A stretch of DNA of 64,000 nucleotides from positions 1,426,001 through 1,490,000 of the forward strand of contig JAHRBC010000007.1 in assembly GCA_022702545.1 (NCBI GenBank), read 5' to 3'. Shown in pieces: positions 12,804-26,975 of the stretch; position 1 is the stretch's first letter; every line of letters starts with the position of its first letter. Below the pieces are notes generated by a model. That model saw only the letters and a program-made list of their open reading frames with translations, did no database searches and was not told where the DNA came from. Source of the stretch: Phycomyces nitens. Taxonomy: Eukaryota > Mucoromycota > Mucoromycetes > Mucorales > Phycomycetaceae. A program made the translations under genes and the position numbers.

Positions 12804-14489
12804 ATGCCAGAGTTCATTGGAGCAGTTGACCAAGGAACCACTTCTTCACGGTTCCTTATATTTGATAAGCAGGGAAACTTGATAACCCATCATCAGATTG
12901 AGCTAGAGCAAGAGTATCCTCGTCCAGGGTAACAAATCCCATCTATTTCTCCCAGACTGTCTTTGACACCTTTGTCTAGATGGGTAGAGCACGACCCCTA
13001 CAAGATATTGGGGTCTGTATTGACCTGTATAGAAAAGACGATTGCTAGATTCGAGCTGATGGGTCACAAGATTAGCGACATCAAGGGTATGTTGACCAAG
13101 AGACGAAAAAAAAAATAGGAGATGCTTAATGAATCTATTTAGCAATCGGAATCACCAATCAGCGCGAGACAACGTTAATGTGGGATCGAAAGACGGGAAA
13201 ACCATTGCACAATGCAATTGTCTGGAGTGATGTCCGGACAGATGAACTTGTCCATCAGCTAAAGAAAAAAAAGGACTCCGGTATTGTTGTCGAACGGTGT
13301 GGACTAGAGATCACATCCTACTTTTCGGCTGTCAAGGTAGCCTGGTTATTAAAAAACGACGAGAATGTCGCAAAGGCTGTAAAGGAGAAAAGGGCAGCGT
13401 TTGGTACGGTCGACAGCTGGCTGCTCTATAATCTCTCTGGGGCCGCAAAGGGAGGTGCTCATTGCACTGATGTGACAAATGCCAGCCGGACACTGTTGAT
13501 GAACCTCAAGAACTTGGAGTGGGATAAAGAGCTCCTAAAATTCTTTGATATCCCTGATCATATACTGCCCTCTCTGGTGTCTTCTTCTGAAAAGTATGGT
13601 GTGGTAAAAGAGGGAGTTCTAAAGGGGGTTCCGATCACTAGCTGCATGGGAGACCAGCAGGCGGCTCTGTTGGGTCAAAAGTGCTTTGAAAAGGGAGATG
13701 CCAAGAGCACGTTTGGAACGGGTGCGTTTATGCTGTTCAACACCGGAACGACGGCAGTCAAGTCTTCGCATGGACTCATCACGACGGTTGCCTTTCAACT
13801 TGGAAGGAATGCGGCGCCCAACTATGCACTAGAGGGTTCTGTGGCTGTTGCAGGTTCAGCACTGCGATGGCTGCGAGACAACTTGCGGCTAATTGAGAAT
13901 ATGGAGCAAGTCAGTGAGCTAGGTAATTTTGACGGCTGTAAGGTTGACATGGTGCTTATATATATATAATGGTGTAGCATCTCATGTAAATGATACGGGA
14001 GGAGTCTACTTTGTAACCGCATTTTCTGGCCTGTTTGCTCCCTACTGGCGCGATGATGCGAGGGGAACAATGGTTGGACTGACGAGCTTTACAAACAAAT
14101 ACCATCTGGCACGGGCAACGTTTGAATCAATGTCATTCCAGACTCGAGCCATTCTGGAGAGTATGAATCTGGACGCAACCGTGCCTCTCAAGGTGCTCAA
14201 GGTCGATGGCGGAGTCTCCAATTCAGACGTAGCTATGCAGATCCAGGCCGATTTGCTTGGGATTGAGGTCCATCGACCAGCCATGCGAGAGACTACTGCA
14301 CTAGGAGTAGCAATTGCGGCTGGATTGGCAGTTGGTGTCTGGAAGGGTGTTCATGAATTAGACAAGGTCAATCAAAAGGGAACCACAGTATTTGTGCCCC
14401 ATTTGGATAAGGAAGCTAGAGAGGAAAAGTACGAGGGCTGGAGAAGGGCCGTAGAGGCATCTTACAACTGGACAGATGTCGAATGTTGA
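12804..14489 (+). CDS. GUT1: Glycerol kinase
   Basis: 507-residue FGGY-family kinase that phosphorylates glycerol to glycerol 3-phosphate with ATP. Exons: 12804-12928, 12980-13086, 13143-13922 and 13978-14489. Diagnostic segments: [14 protein letters not shown] (phosphate binding), [28 protein letters not shown] (glycerol site), [65 protein letters not shown] and VDGGVSNSD. All are intact. A variable KKKKDSG insertion lies after QL. Intron 3 ends immediately before [13 protein letters not shown]. Likely cytosolic or attached to the outer mitochondrial membrane in fungi; no C-terminal membrane anchor is visible here. Confidence 0.96.
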
Positions 14490-15194
14490 ATTACAATATG
14501 TGTGTTTATTCTCAAAGTCTTTCTTTAACTACTCGTGTCTGTTCTATCATCCACAGACCGTCTTTGTATCTTTCTTCTTCCTTGCAAGCAACGATGTGTT
14601 TCCAGCCAATTGTGGCATAACATACACAGCAATAAATATCCGCCACCAGATGGAGTCCAGAAGGCAGCACCTTTTCTTCTTTTTTGCCCATTCCGACATT
14701 CACTACTTCGTCTACGAGGTAGCCAGGCCCATGCTAGGTTGGGTTGGTAATCTTGTCAAATGTGGATTGCAAATTACCTTGCCCAGGGACACTTTGGATA
14801 TAATTGAATCATGACATGCGACATGAGAGTGGCAGGTACGACAACTGTAGATGCATTCGTCTGGCAGGTAAACTTGATGTCGCATTGTCATTATAAATCT
14901 GTCCAGCAAAAAGTGCTCGATTCGACAGTTGAGATGAGCAATAAAGATTGCATTCAAAAAAAAAGAAGAAAAAGAGAGAGAGAGAAAGGCCCAAGATGAT
15001 TAAGAAATGAAAGAATATACGCACATCTTTAAAAAATATATATAAATATAATTAAATATATATAAATAGCCGTATGTATGATTTGATGGCCAATGTCAAT
15101 TTCATTCAACCCCATTATTATTCATTCTTGACTCTAGGGTGTATTAAACTTTACTTTATGAATCTTGAGAATCATCAAGTCAAATCAAGTCAAA
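14490..15194. other. Intergenic between convergent glycerol kinase and SEC18
   Basis: No gene supported. It contains purine-rich and TATA-like AT repeats (15030-15070). A ten-base direct repeat (ATCAAGTCAA, three copies at about 15174-15203) runs into the SEC18 stop codon. Both flanking genes terminate here. Confidence 0.5.
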
Positions 15195-18141
15195 TCAAGT
15201 CAAGGCCAAGATGGTATTGACAAACTTTTCAATCTTGTCTGCGTCCTGTCTGGCCATCTCAATGACCATCAGCAGCTTCTTGATTCCAATTGCCAACTTC
15301 TGGTCCGCGCCAGCGTCTGCAAGGATCGACAAGGTCCTCTCGCGTTCATGGTCATTAAATAGCTCCAATTGCTAAATATATCTTATGGTGAGTAAAACTT
15401 GACTAGACAATGTATTCATTTACCTGAAGCACAATATCGACGCCTTCGAGATTGGTGATGGTTGGGACATAGATATCGGAATCAAAGCTGTCTGTCATGT
15501 TCATCTGCTCGAGAATAGACCGCTCGGTAGTAGTGCCGAGGATCAACAGGCGACGATCCTTTGGAGGCTTACGCTTCAGAAGCACAAGCAATGCCTGGAG
15601 CACCGCGTTTGAGAAGCGGGGGCCAATAGGAACCCAGTCTAGGGATTGCGACAACAGTTGGCAACATGTCTTCATATAAAAATATATTTATATATAGCTT
15701 ACCCAAGAGACGCTCGATGCTGTCAATCACAATCACACTCATGGGAGACTTGTAAGAGTCATTAAAGACCTATAGAAAAAGGCTTAGCATACCAAACCAA
15801 CAAATCAATCATGTAATGTAACCTACCTTGTTAATCTCGGCAATCTTGGCCGTCTCACTGAGTCCAACCATAGTCTCGGGTGAGATGAGCTTGATAAACG
15901 GAAACTCGCTCTCCATGGCCATTGTGGCAGCCAAGGCTGTCTTTCCACTGCCTGCTGGGCCATGCAGCAATATGCTGACAAGAGGTGTTCGTGACGACTG
16001 GCGCACTTGGTCTACATACAGTTTACCGTCTGCTAATATTTGCTAAAGGCGCACCAGGCACCAGGATCAGCAACCACAATGTTTATCCTTTCTTTGTTTA
16101 CCTCTATATGGGGCGCAAACGGAATGATTTGGTTCTGGACACATTGTTTCAACTCGGTCTCCGAGACACCAAATGCAGGAGGCACTTCTTGAAGTGCAGC
16201 CATAAAATCATCCATATTGACCTTCATTGTCTCTACATCTGGCGCAACACCTGCAACGGTTCCTACCTAGTTCAGAGAGTCAGACTCTGAATGGCCAACA
16301 GACATTTGGCCAACAAACCTTGATGTGTCGACTAAAGGCATAAGAAGACGCAGCCTTTACTACACCAGCAATCTCGGCACCACTGTAATTCTTGGTCATG
16401 TCGGCTAGCTCATCCAGAGACACATCGGTGTCCAGGATATCATTGTCTCTCATCTATTGCAAATACCGAGGTCTTATTAGAAATTGACCGGCACCACTCA
16501 TTTCCAACATTCCTCAGCCCCCCAAACCAGACCAGACCATCCAGTAGCTTACCTTTGCTGTGTGGATCTTTAGGATCTGAGCACGGCCCTTTTCATCAGG
16601 CAATCCGACTTCCATGTGCACTTCCAGACGACCAGGACGCAATAGAGCCTCATCAATCATGTCCTTTCGATTGGTCATACCAATGATAAGGATATTGTTC
16701 AGCTGCTCTACACCGTCCATCTATTTCCAATCGCTGTTAGTCCAGAGGAGCACTTTAACCCTTCATTATTATTATTTTACCTTTGCCAGCAGCTGGTTCA
16801 CAACAGAGTCTCCTACACCAGTGCTGTCACCACGGCTACCACGCTGCTTACAAATGGCATCCAGTTCATCAAAGATAATGATATGCAGACTAGAATCCTC
16901 GCCCTTTGACTTGTATTCTGTCTCGGCATCCGAGAACAGTTTACGAACATTCTCTTCACTCTGACCCACAAATTTGCTCAGGACTTCTGGTCCACTCACG
17001 ATCTTTGGCTCCTGAGCATTCAACATCTTTCCAATCTGGCGAGCCATCAGGGTCTTTCCGGTTCCTGGAGGACCATAAAGCAGAATACCCTTTACGTGCT
17101 GCACACCCAACTTTTCTACAATCGAAGGAGGAAAGATGCGAGATGCAAAGGCACGTCGAAAGATTGCACTAAACTCAGTGTCCAGACCACCAATGCCAAG
17201 ATCCTCAAACTTGAAATCAGCTCTGATCAAGGGCTTTGCAGCAGATCTATAAACATATATATATGTGTGTGTGAATAACGGACACGACCATATACACAAC
17301 ACTTACGAGCGCTGGGCTCCCTTGAGACGAATGGTCGAGTCTGTAGACTTTATAAACTGGATCAAGGTCTGGTGCATCAACAGACCTCGGTTGGCCTTCT
17401 TTCCAGCCCGAGCCTCGCTATCACTCTTGCCAGCCTTGAGGGTCTCGAGTTCAACGACATCCAGATCATTGATCTTGCAGGTCAGTTTGATGCCCTGGAA
17501 CTCAAAAACCAGCGGCTGACCGATTGTGAAGATTTGGTTGTGGAACGTCTAAGATTGACGCGTGAGCAAATGGCTTGCAAACAATAAAAGATCACTGATA
17601 ATAATAGATGATTTTTTTTTTACCAAGGAAAACGCCTTTGACATTTCTTCGGTATCGAAATCATCGCTGACTTGCATGCTCTTGCGGAAAAAGCCAACTT
17701 CGATTTTGAGGGTGGCAAGGTAGATATCGGTTCCAGCAGCAAAGGGATCATAGGGAGTTGCAACGACGTCTTGGTTGAGCGAGAACTGAGCCCATCGACG
17801 TTGCATGGCATTGGTGCCAATCAATCCCTTTTGCATAGTATTGTCAATCCTAAGCACAGCGTGTTTTCATCTGGTCAGCAATTAGGTCAAGATCTATATA
17901 TATATATAAAATTGTTGTGGATTCCTAACCGCATTGTAAACACGAATTCGTTGTTGAGCATAATGTAATGGTCTTGGGGATTGAATTGGCCAGGAGCAAT
18001 GAATACATTGTTTGACAGGGCAAGTGCATCTACTGAGCACATTGAGACCTTCATTGACAATTCCTCGGGACCAGTCTTGTTGCTGTATGGAGCAGTGGGA
18101 CGGATGCCATGGACACCTCTGGTTGTGTAGTTTTCGTCCAT
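15195..18141 (-). CDS. SEC18: Vesicular-fusion ATPase SEC18 / NSF
   Basis: 762-residue AAA+ ATPase that disassembles SNARE complexes with alpha-SNAP. Eleven minus-strand exons: 18141-17930, 17849-17624, 17548-17307, 17246-16781, 16720-16553, 16453-16319, 16266-16102, 16042-15827, 15769-15703, 15638-15424 and 15371-15195. The N domain (residues 1 to about 220) reads [18 protein letters not shown] and [12 protein letters not shown]. The D1 ATPase has Walker A GPPGTGKT (about 281), Walker [11 protein letters not shown] and [18 protein letters not shown]. The D2 domain has GPAGSGKT (about 566) and [21 protein letters not shown]. The start MDENYTT is chosen because it gives a normal length; an in-frame ATG 45 bases upstream is possible. 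Shares a 415-base divergent promoter region with MSH5. Confidence 0.96.
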
Positions 18142-18556
18142 CTTGTTCAAAGCAATATAGAGCTTATAAACCAAAAGGGAAATCACATTAAAAATATAAA
18201 ATACTATAAATTCTTGGAATTCTCGTCAGCCAATAATATGAATTTACGTTTGGGGAAACTTGGAGAAAGTAGAGAGAAGAATTCTGGTATTTCTTGTCAG
18301 TGTGAAAAAATTAAAAAAAATTAAAAAAAAATAGAGTGTGGGTGATATGATTGAATGACTATTGCTGACGTTTACAGCAAGTGTTTATGTACATATTTAT
18401 AAGGGATCAATCCATCACTGGCAATTGATCCCAGGTATATTTCCTATCCAATAAACCCCCAAACATACTATGCAGCAACTAGCGGATGAAAGGGTTGGTA
18501 GACTAGGGTCTAGAGATATGTTCTAAAGAAAGGGGGCCTTTTAGACGACAATCACC
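18142..18556. promoter_or_regulatory. Divergent upstream region of SEC18 and MSH5
   Basis: 415 bases between the two predicted start codons, AT-rich with A-runs. No specific factor site could be assigned. A housekeeping and a meiotic gene share it, so regulation is likely directional. Confidence 0.45.
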
Positions 18557-21500
18557 ATGGCCATGCAGTGGAAGGCTGGCAGACTAGGATGTGTGTACTT
18601 TGATCAGTTGGTCCAGACACTCTATCTGATGGAAGACACGCCAGAATCAACTAGCTTTGAGCTAGTCTGTCAATGCAAGTTGGATATTCAAGGACTCTCT
18701 TAACACTTTCTTTTTTGCTAGTGATTGATCAGATACAGCCATGTACTCTATTATTGGCATACGATACATTTAGCCTGTTTGAATCCCTATTGGAACAATG
18801 CAAGTATCAATAGTAAAATAAAAATAATCTATTATCATTATCTTATTTAACAAGATTAAAAACATGTAGATGAGTTTTCCATCGAAAAAAGGTCTTTCAA
18901 GGAATTCGACCATCGAAAAGGAAGAACAAGTCTGTTAAATTGGTACATCCGATCGCCCAGCCAGATAAACGATGACGATGGCGAGCAAACACAAGCAATG
19001 GTTAGACTAGCCGGTCTTGTTGATCCCGAGAGTCATAATACAGTAATGTAATCATTAGTTGGCTCAGCAGATGAACTGATACTGCTTTAGATTGGATGTG
19101 CAGGTGCTCTTTTGGGCTATTTGCAGCAAATAGAAGATTGCACTCTTTCTAGTACATCGATTGGATCCAAGATGTACCCCCTGTCCCTAAAGACATTTGC
19201 AAGGTAAGTCCTCTGTCCAGCCACACCGTCGTCTAATCTCCACCATAGCAAACTGTGTGTCCAGATCAATGCTGAAACATCCAGGTAAGACACCAAAAAA
19301 GAAGTTGGTGGCAGGGATAGCCTAATCCATATATTATTATTATAGATCCCTGGGTCTGTTTGAAAAGGATACTCATCCGAACATGCATCAAAAGAGAGGC
19401 AAAGAAGGTCTATCCCTCTTTGGTAAGCATCTTGCCTTTTTCTTTATTTACGTATTCATCATACACAATACACAATACAATAGGCGTCCTTGATCAAACC
19501 GTAACTCCACTCGGCCACCATCTCTTGCGCCAATGGTTACAAAGACCAAGCCTGGACATCAGCCTGCTAGACACAAGGCACCAGGCCATTGAGTATTTCT
19601 CGGATCATGGACGGACAGAGATGGTAAAGGAGCTGGTTGGGTACCTTAAGAACATCAAGAATGTGGCTCGTCTCTTGGCCAATGTCAGGGAGCATCGGGC
19701 GACCTACAGCGAATGGAACCAGTTGCTCAACGTAAGCAGGTCTAGTCTTGGCTGCATGCTAACCATACAATCCTAGTTTGCCTACTATGGCATTCGTATC
19801 AATGGTCTATTTAAGCATTCGCCACAATTGCCCATTATTGCAAAGGTAGTCTGTATTTAGGAGCCAATGGTTTATTGACAATGATAGGTCCAAGCTATCG
19901 ATAGACATCTGCTGAGGAAGCTTGGCACGGATATAAATGATACCGTAAGCCGTTCTATGGAACATGAAACAAGAGCTAACACAAGATAGATTGACTTTGG
20001 AAAGAGTTCTGTTGAGAATCGAGTGGTGGTGAATTCCAGGATTGACAGGGTAACAAAGGAACGATCGAAAGCCCAATTCTGACATATATTCTAGGATCTC
20101 GATCTATTGAAAAAAAAGTACGAAGCCCTCGATGATTATCTGGTAATGTCTTTTGCACATCTTTTTCTTTTTTTAAAAAATAAAATAAAATATTTGCAGC
20201 TCAGGATTACACAAGAAATGAGTGTCGATATGCCCATTGGCATTGGTGCCATGTTGAACGTCGTCTATTTTCCACAGCTTGGCTTTCTTGTCACACTTCC
20301 ACAGACCATTCCATCCTACCCAACCGACTTTGAGATGCAGGCAAGAGAGCCAAGACATATATCCCCAAAGACTCTCATTGTGGATCTTGTAGTTTACGAC
20401 GGGAGAGAACATGTATTTCAAGAACCATAGGACAAGAGGTAAGCATAATAAATACAAGGATTAGTAGTAATCAGTCTTGTAGAACTGGATCAGGATATTG
20501 GTGACATACATGCCATGATGATAGGCAAGTTTAATATCCAGTGTGCCGTGATAACACACAAATATAGACAAGGAAGTGGAGATCATCCAGGCCCTGTCTG
20601 AGCGTACGATTGAGGCCAAGCAGATTGTTTTGGAAGCAGCAGATATCATGGGCGAATTGGATTGGTAATATGGGCATTATATCATGTATCTAATCATATA
20701 AATACATATACATATACATATATATATATATAAGCCTTGTTTCACTGGCAGTTGTGGCTAGACAGAACAATTATGTAAAGCCGGAGATGACCAGGCAAGA
20801 TAAACTTTGTATCAGCCAAGGAAGGAAAGTCCAGGCGAGATGGTACAAGATTATTCTTTTTTTAAAGCTTAAAAATATCTGATATTCCCGATGACCCCCT
20901 CCAGACACCCTATTCAGGAACTCTGGGTCGATAGATTTATTCCAAACGACACTCTTTTGCAGTCTGAACAAAACACATCTCTACAAAAAGTGATGGTCTT
21001 GAGTGGAGCAAATTATTCTGGCAAGAGTGTCTATTTAAAGCAGGTCAATAGTCAAAATAGGCCTGTGAGACGTACAATTTTATTTGAGATTCAAAATTTA
21101 TAATATTCAACGACAGGTTGCGCTGATCACTTTTATGGCTCATATTGGCAGGTAATAAAGGGTTTATTGGTACAAAAGTAATGATGATAATAAAAATCGA
21201 ATTAGTTTTGTACCTGCCTCATATGCCACCATTGGTCTGACGGATAGAATATTTACACGCATCCAAACATCAGAGACAATTTCACAGGCAAGTTTGGGGG
21301 AGATATTATTTTTGGTACTTATTAATACATATCACATATAGGTCCAGAGTGCGTTTTCATATGATCTCCAGCAGCTTCTCCAGGCAATAAACTATTCAAC
21401 CAGTCATAGTCTGGTCATCATTGATGAATTTGGCAAGGTAACCTAGCCACTTGTATACCATTAAGCCTTAACCCATTCTCTAGGGAACCGCATCCTCGGA

Positions 21501-22100
21501 CGGTATTGGGCTGTTTTGTGCTGTAGTGGAAGAGTTTGTATCCAAAGGAAATCAGTGTCCAAAGGTTATTGCCAGCACCCATTTTCATGGCAAGTCTCCT
21601 AGCTCCAAGCCTCAATTCTCAATTCTAAACAAGCTCTAGAGATCATGGCTGGGCAATTACTACGCCCACACCCGTCAATTGGGTTCTACACTACCCAAAT
21701 CATCCTCAACGACACAAAGGACGTCAAGGATATCGTGTTTCTGTACCAAATAGTGCTTGGAACTGGTCTACAGGGTTCATATGGTGCCTGGTGTGCGTCT
21801 CTTGCAGGCATTGAGCCTAGAACTGTCAAGAGAGGTAAGACTTTATTTTTTATTGATTTTTATCGATATTTTTTTTTCTCTGCAAGCTTAATGCCCAGTG
21901 TAGCGTTGTACTTGTCAGACCGGTTTCATAGCCAACAGCCAATAGAACCACTCGAGACTGAACAGGAGTCTGGAGTCTTTAAACGGCTAGAGGAATATAG
22001 TGAAGAGTTCTTGACAATTCCTATAAAACAAGGCCAGGGCACCAAATACCACCGAGACTTGATGGAATATATTGCAAATCTGTTTGCGATACAGCAATAA
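18557..22100 (+). CDS. MSH5: Meiotic MutS homologue MSH5
   Basis: About 780 residues; partner of MSH4 in stabilising meiotic crossover intermediates. I place 23 exons: 18557-18674, 18722-18799, 18870-19042, 19091-19203, 19249-19284, 19346-19422, 19484-19731, 19777-19845, 19888-19944, 19990-20049, 20095-20142, 20200-20340, 20393-20438, 20483-20524, 20568-20664, 20735-20824, 20905-21043, 21117-21151, 21206-21287, 21342-21437, 21484-21589, 21640-21834 and 21904-22100. Diagnostic MSH5 segments: LSLFGVLDQTVTPLGHHLLR, ISQGRHPIQELW, Walker A GANYSGKS (about 532), FVPASYATIGLTDRIFTRI and SLVIIDEFGKGT. Introns 1, 2, 12, 14, 19 and 21 start with GC; intron 16 seems to start with GA (GAAAGT at 20825). 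If that last border cannot be spliced the product would lack its ATPase domain. The true N terminus could lie slightly upstream. Confidence 0.88.
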
Positions 22101-24065
<1,965 letters not shown>

Positions 24066-24363
24066 ACAAACTAATGAAGGATACACCAAGCATATCATCA
24101 TCACAACCCTTTTTTTTCTGTACTTGGAGATCAAACGATGGGGATACTCTCTATTATTGATCTCTTTATCTTACATTTTAATTCATATATAAGTGCATCT
24201 ATAATATCTCTCTCTCTGTTTCTTTCTCTCTCTCTCTAATTTATAGCCATATTAATATACTACCACATACACACACATAATATAAATTACTCGAAAATAT
24301 TAATTCAATTATTCAATTATTCATTTATTTATTTAATTATTAATCAACTGCCATGTCATTTGC

Positions 24364-26737
24364 CTAGACAATCTTTACTAGATTGCACAGAATGTCTTGG
24401 ACTGCGTCTGTATATCCCAAATGGCCATCTAGATCCAATTCAATATTCTCGATTCGATTGATATGAACTGGCTCCAGACCAGCAACACTGGTGTCCAGAG
24501 AATGAAGCCGATACACAAAAGCTACATTATTATTATTAGTATTATTGAGTATTGATTGTTGAGCAATATTAGCATCTTGAATCTCAATATTCATTAAAAA
24601 GTATTTACCCAACACCCAGTCTTTGGAAGTATAACAGTTTACAAATCTGCCAGACACCATGGACACAGCCTCATTCCAGGCCTGCTGTTCATGGCAAGAG
24701 ATTGGAGCTCCCATCAACACCACATTGTCCACAACCCCACTGCAGCCACGATCATATAGTTCCTTTAGACAATGCCAGATCACAAGAGTTCCACAGCTGT
24801 AGCCAATCTACGGTATCCAGTCAATATTTCCCTTTTTGCAACCCTTGGATGCACAATAGACTCACTAGATTGCATGGTCGATTGCCCTGGACACGTTCTT
24901 GTAACACATCGGCCAGGACTATATATATAACTCTTTAATGAATGCCGGAATACATTTCCAACTTACTTTGACCAGCTTTGCGGGATCGGTCAGTAGCAAT
25001 CTGCCATGGGTTATCAATCACATCTGCAATCGAGAGTAGGGTGGCCGGTAAAGCGACCGCAGCTACAGGAACAGAGAAAATAATAAACAATTAATTTGGC
25101 AACCAAGAAATATTATTAATAAATCATACCAAACACTGCCCGGAGAACTGTCTGCTTGGCGACTTCCACACCCGCATATCGTGCTGCCTGGTTGGTAACA
25201 AACCTTCTGAACGAATGCCCCAGGGTCAGCAGCACTTCGGTCTCATATGAAAGGCAGTAAATGTCGCTGTTGATTCTTCTTTGCGAAAATGCTTCTTCCC
25301 AGGGCGACTATTGTGGGTTCATTAGATGCCCTCTCTCTCTCCTTTGAATCCTGGCCTACCTCGACCTCGGCCTTGTTTTCTGACAGGAACCCAGAGATAC
25401 ATATAGTGCACTAAAACACCAATTGGTCCACCAAATCATTATTCTTGTCCTTTGGGATTCATTGTCAAATAGACTTACACTGAGAGCCGGGATTTGTGGC
25501 AGGTCTGAATCATTCATGATCTGAATAAATTCAAATTGCTCTAAACCCCTTGTTCGTCTGTGCATCTTCCACCCTGATTTCCATTAAAATAAGATTTTTT
25601 TTGACCCCTTGGTTAATCTCTATTGTTTCTATTATCTTTGACGATAGCATACCTGCCAGACCACCGCCTTTATAATATACAAAATTTCAGGTTGATATTG
25701 AAACCATCGACAATAGATCATTAATACCATGTCTCTCCTGGCCTCAATAAATCAATCACCTGTCAGTCCAAACAGACTTGTGATAAGAGCCACTCCACCA
25801 GCAGTAGCAAAGAAAGTAGCGCCTGTCAAGCCTATCGATCTAGTCAGTTAATTGTATGCATTGTGAGTATCCTACCTGCCACAAGAGGGGCTACAAGTGG
25901 TGCAGCCAGCCCTCCGGTCAGAGCTATAAAAACAGGTTAATAAATTATAAATAAAATATAAATTATAAATTATAAAATAAAAAATAGAGTCCTGTTACCA
26001 ATAACTGCGCCGCCACCAATTATGCCGGCTCCTGTAGCCAGCCAGCGAAATGCCTTTTTCTTATTGTTAGTTTCATCCATGGCCTTTTGTGCCTGGAGAC
26101 CCATGCCAGCAACCCGGTCAGGACTGGTATCCTTGGAGGCTTCCTGGAGAGCAAAATACATTTGCTGGCCAATACTCCTTTCGACAGCACACATGTCTCC
26201 AGCATCGAGCCCCATAACTCGGGTCAGGGCAAAAAAGAAGCACCGTGAACGAGCATCATAGACGATTCCATTCTTTCTAGATTTTATAAATTTATTTGGT
26301 TTACGGACCAATCTGTTGTTTCTGCTTACTCGTAGTCAGACTTGTCGAGCTGTAAGGCTATTGCCAATAGATCGGTCAGGATATCGATTCGAATGTCTGA
26401 ATCCTGGGCAGATAAAAGCGCCAAGGCGTCTTGGAAAGCAAATGGTCTTGATTCTGATATTAGGAATGTGATACTGTGAGCCTAATATTTGGGATCGTTT
26501 GTGTGTGTGTGTTTTTTTGCATGTACCAGTTTCCAACTGTGACAAATCGAGGTGATCGAGCAAGAGATCCCACCATGTCATTCCCCATGAGCGATGGACA
26601 ATGGGATCCACTAGACTGAGTGCCTGTCCAGAGACTCGGGCGATTGCAAGTCTTTGTTCATGATTCCAGTTATCAATGGACATTTGAATGGGATTAGTAG
26701 TAGTAGTAGCGGTAGTGGTATGTTTTGGACCAGTCAT
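24364..26737 (-). CDS. DUF726 / TMCO4-type membrane alpha/beta hydrolase
   Basis: 525-residue member of the DUF726 family (human TMCO4, yeast Mil1), predicted membrane-bound hydrolase. Minus-strand exons: 26737-26527, 26453-26330, 26276-25999, 25923-25876, 25831-25760, 25667-25653, 25573-25479, 25410-25360, 25307-25130, 25062-24967, 24918-24866, 24807-24609 and 24521-24364. A glycine/alanine-rich double hairpin (GAGIIGGGAVIGALTGGLAA to about ALITSLFGLTGGGLAG) forms the membrane segment. The GYSCG pentapeptide matches the GxSxG nucleophile elbow, followed by VIWHCLKEL, DNVVLMGAP, VSGRFVNCYTSKDWVLAFVYR and VAGLEPV. Exon 6 is a 15-base microexon. Yeast Mil1 is linked to clathrin adaptor recruitment; activity here is inferred only. 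Confidence 0.88.
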
Positions 26738-26975
26738 TTTCAGTAGACTAGTGCGGTTTATATAAGAGATAAAAGACCAAGTCTATTTAGAATTATGACG
26801 TCGAGAACACGATGGAAAAGAAGAAGAAGGAAAAAAAATAAAGAGACTATATAAACCTAGGCTGGTGGTGACTAGCCAAAAAGATATATGTGATTTTATA
26901 TATATGTATATATATGTGTGTATATATATATCTAAAGACATTTGCAAAAAGTACTTGAGAATTGGACCGATTCAT

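Noticed and set aside
20341..20430. MSH5 frame ending at a TAG at 20430
   Set aside because: Read-through of a GC-AG intron; splicing at 20341/20393 gives the conserved ENMYFKNHRTRE segment instead.
26336..26526. Continuation of DUF726 exon 1 to a stop
   Set aside because: Intron read-through; splicing gives the consistent frame with RPFAFQDALALL.
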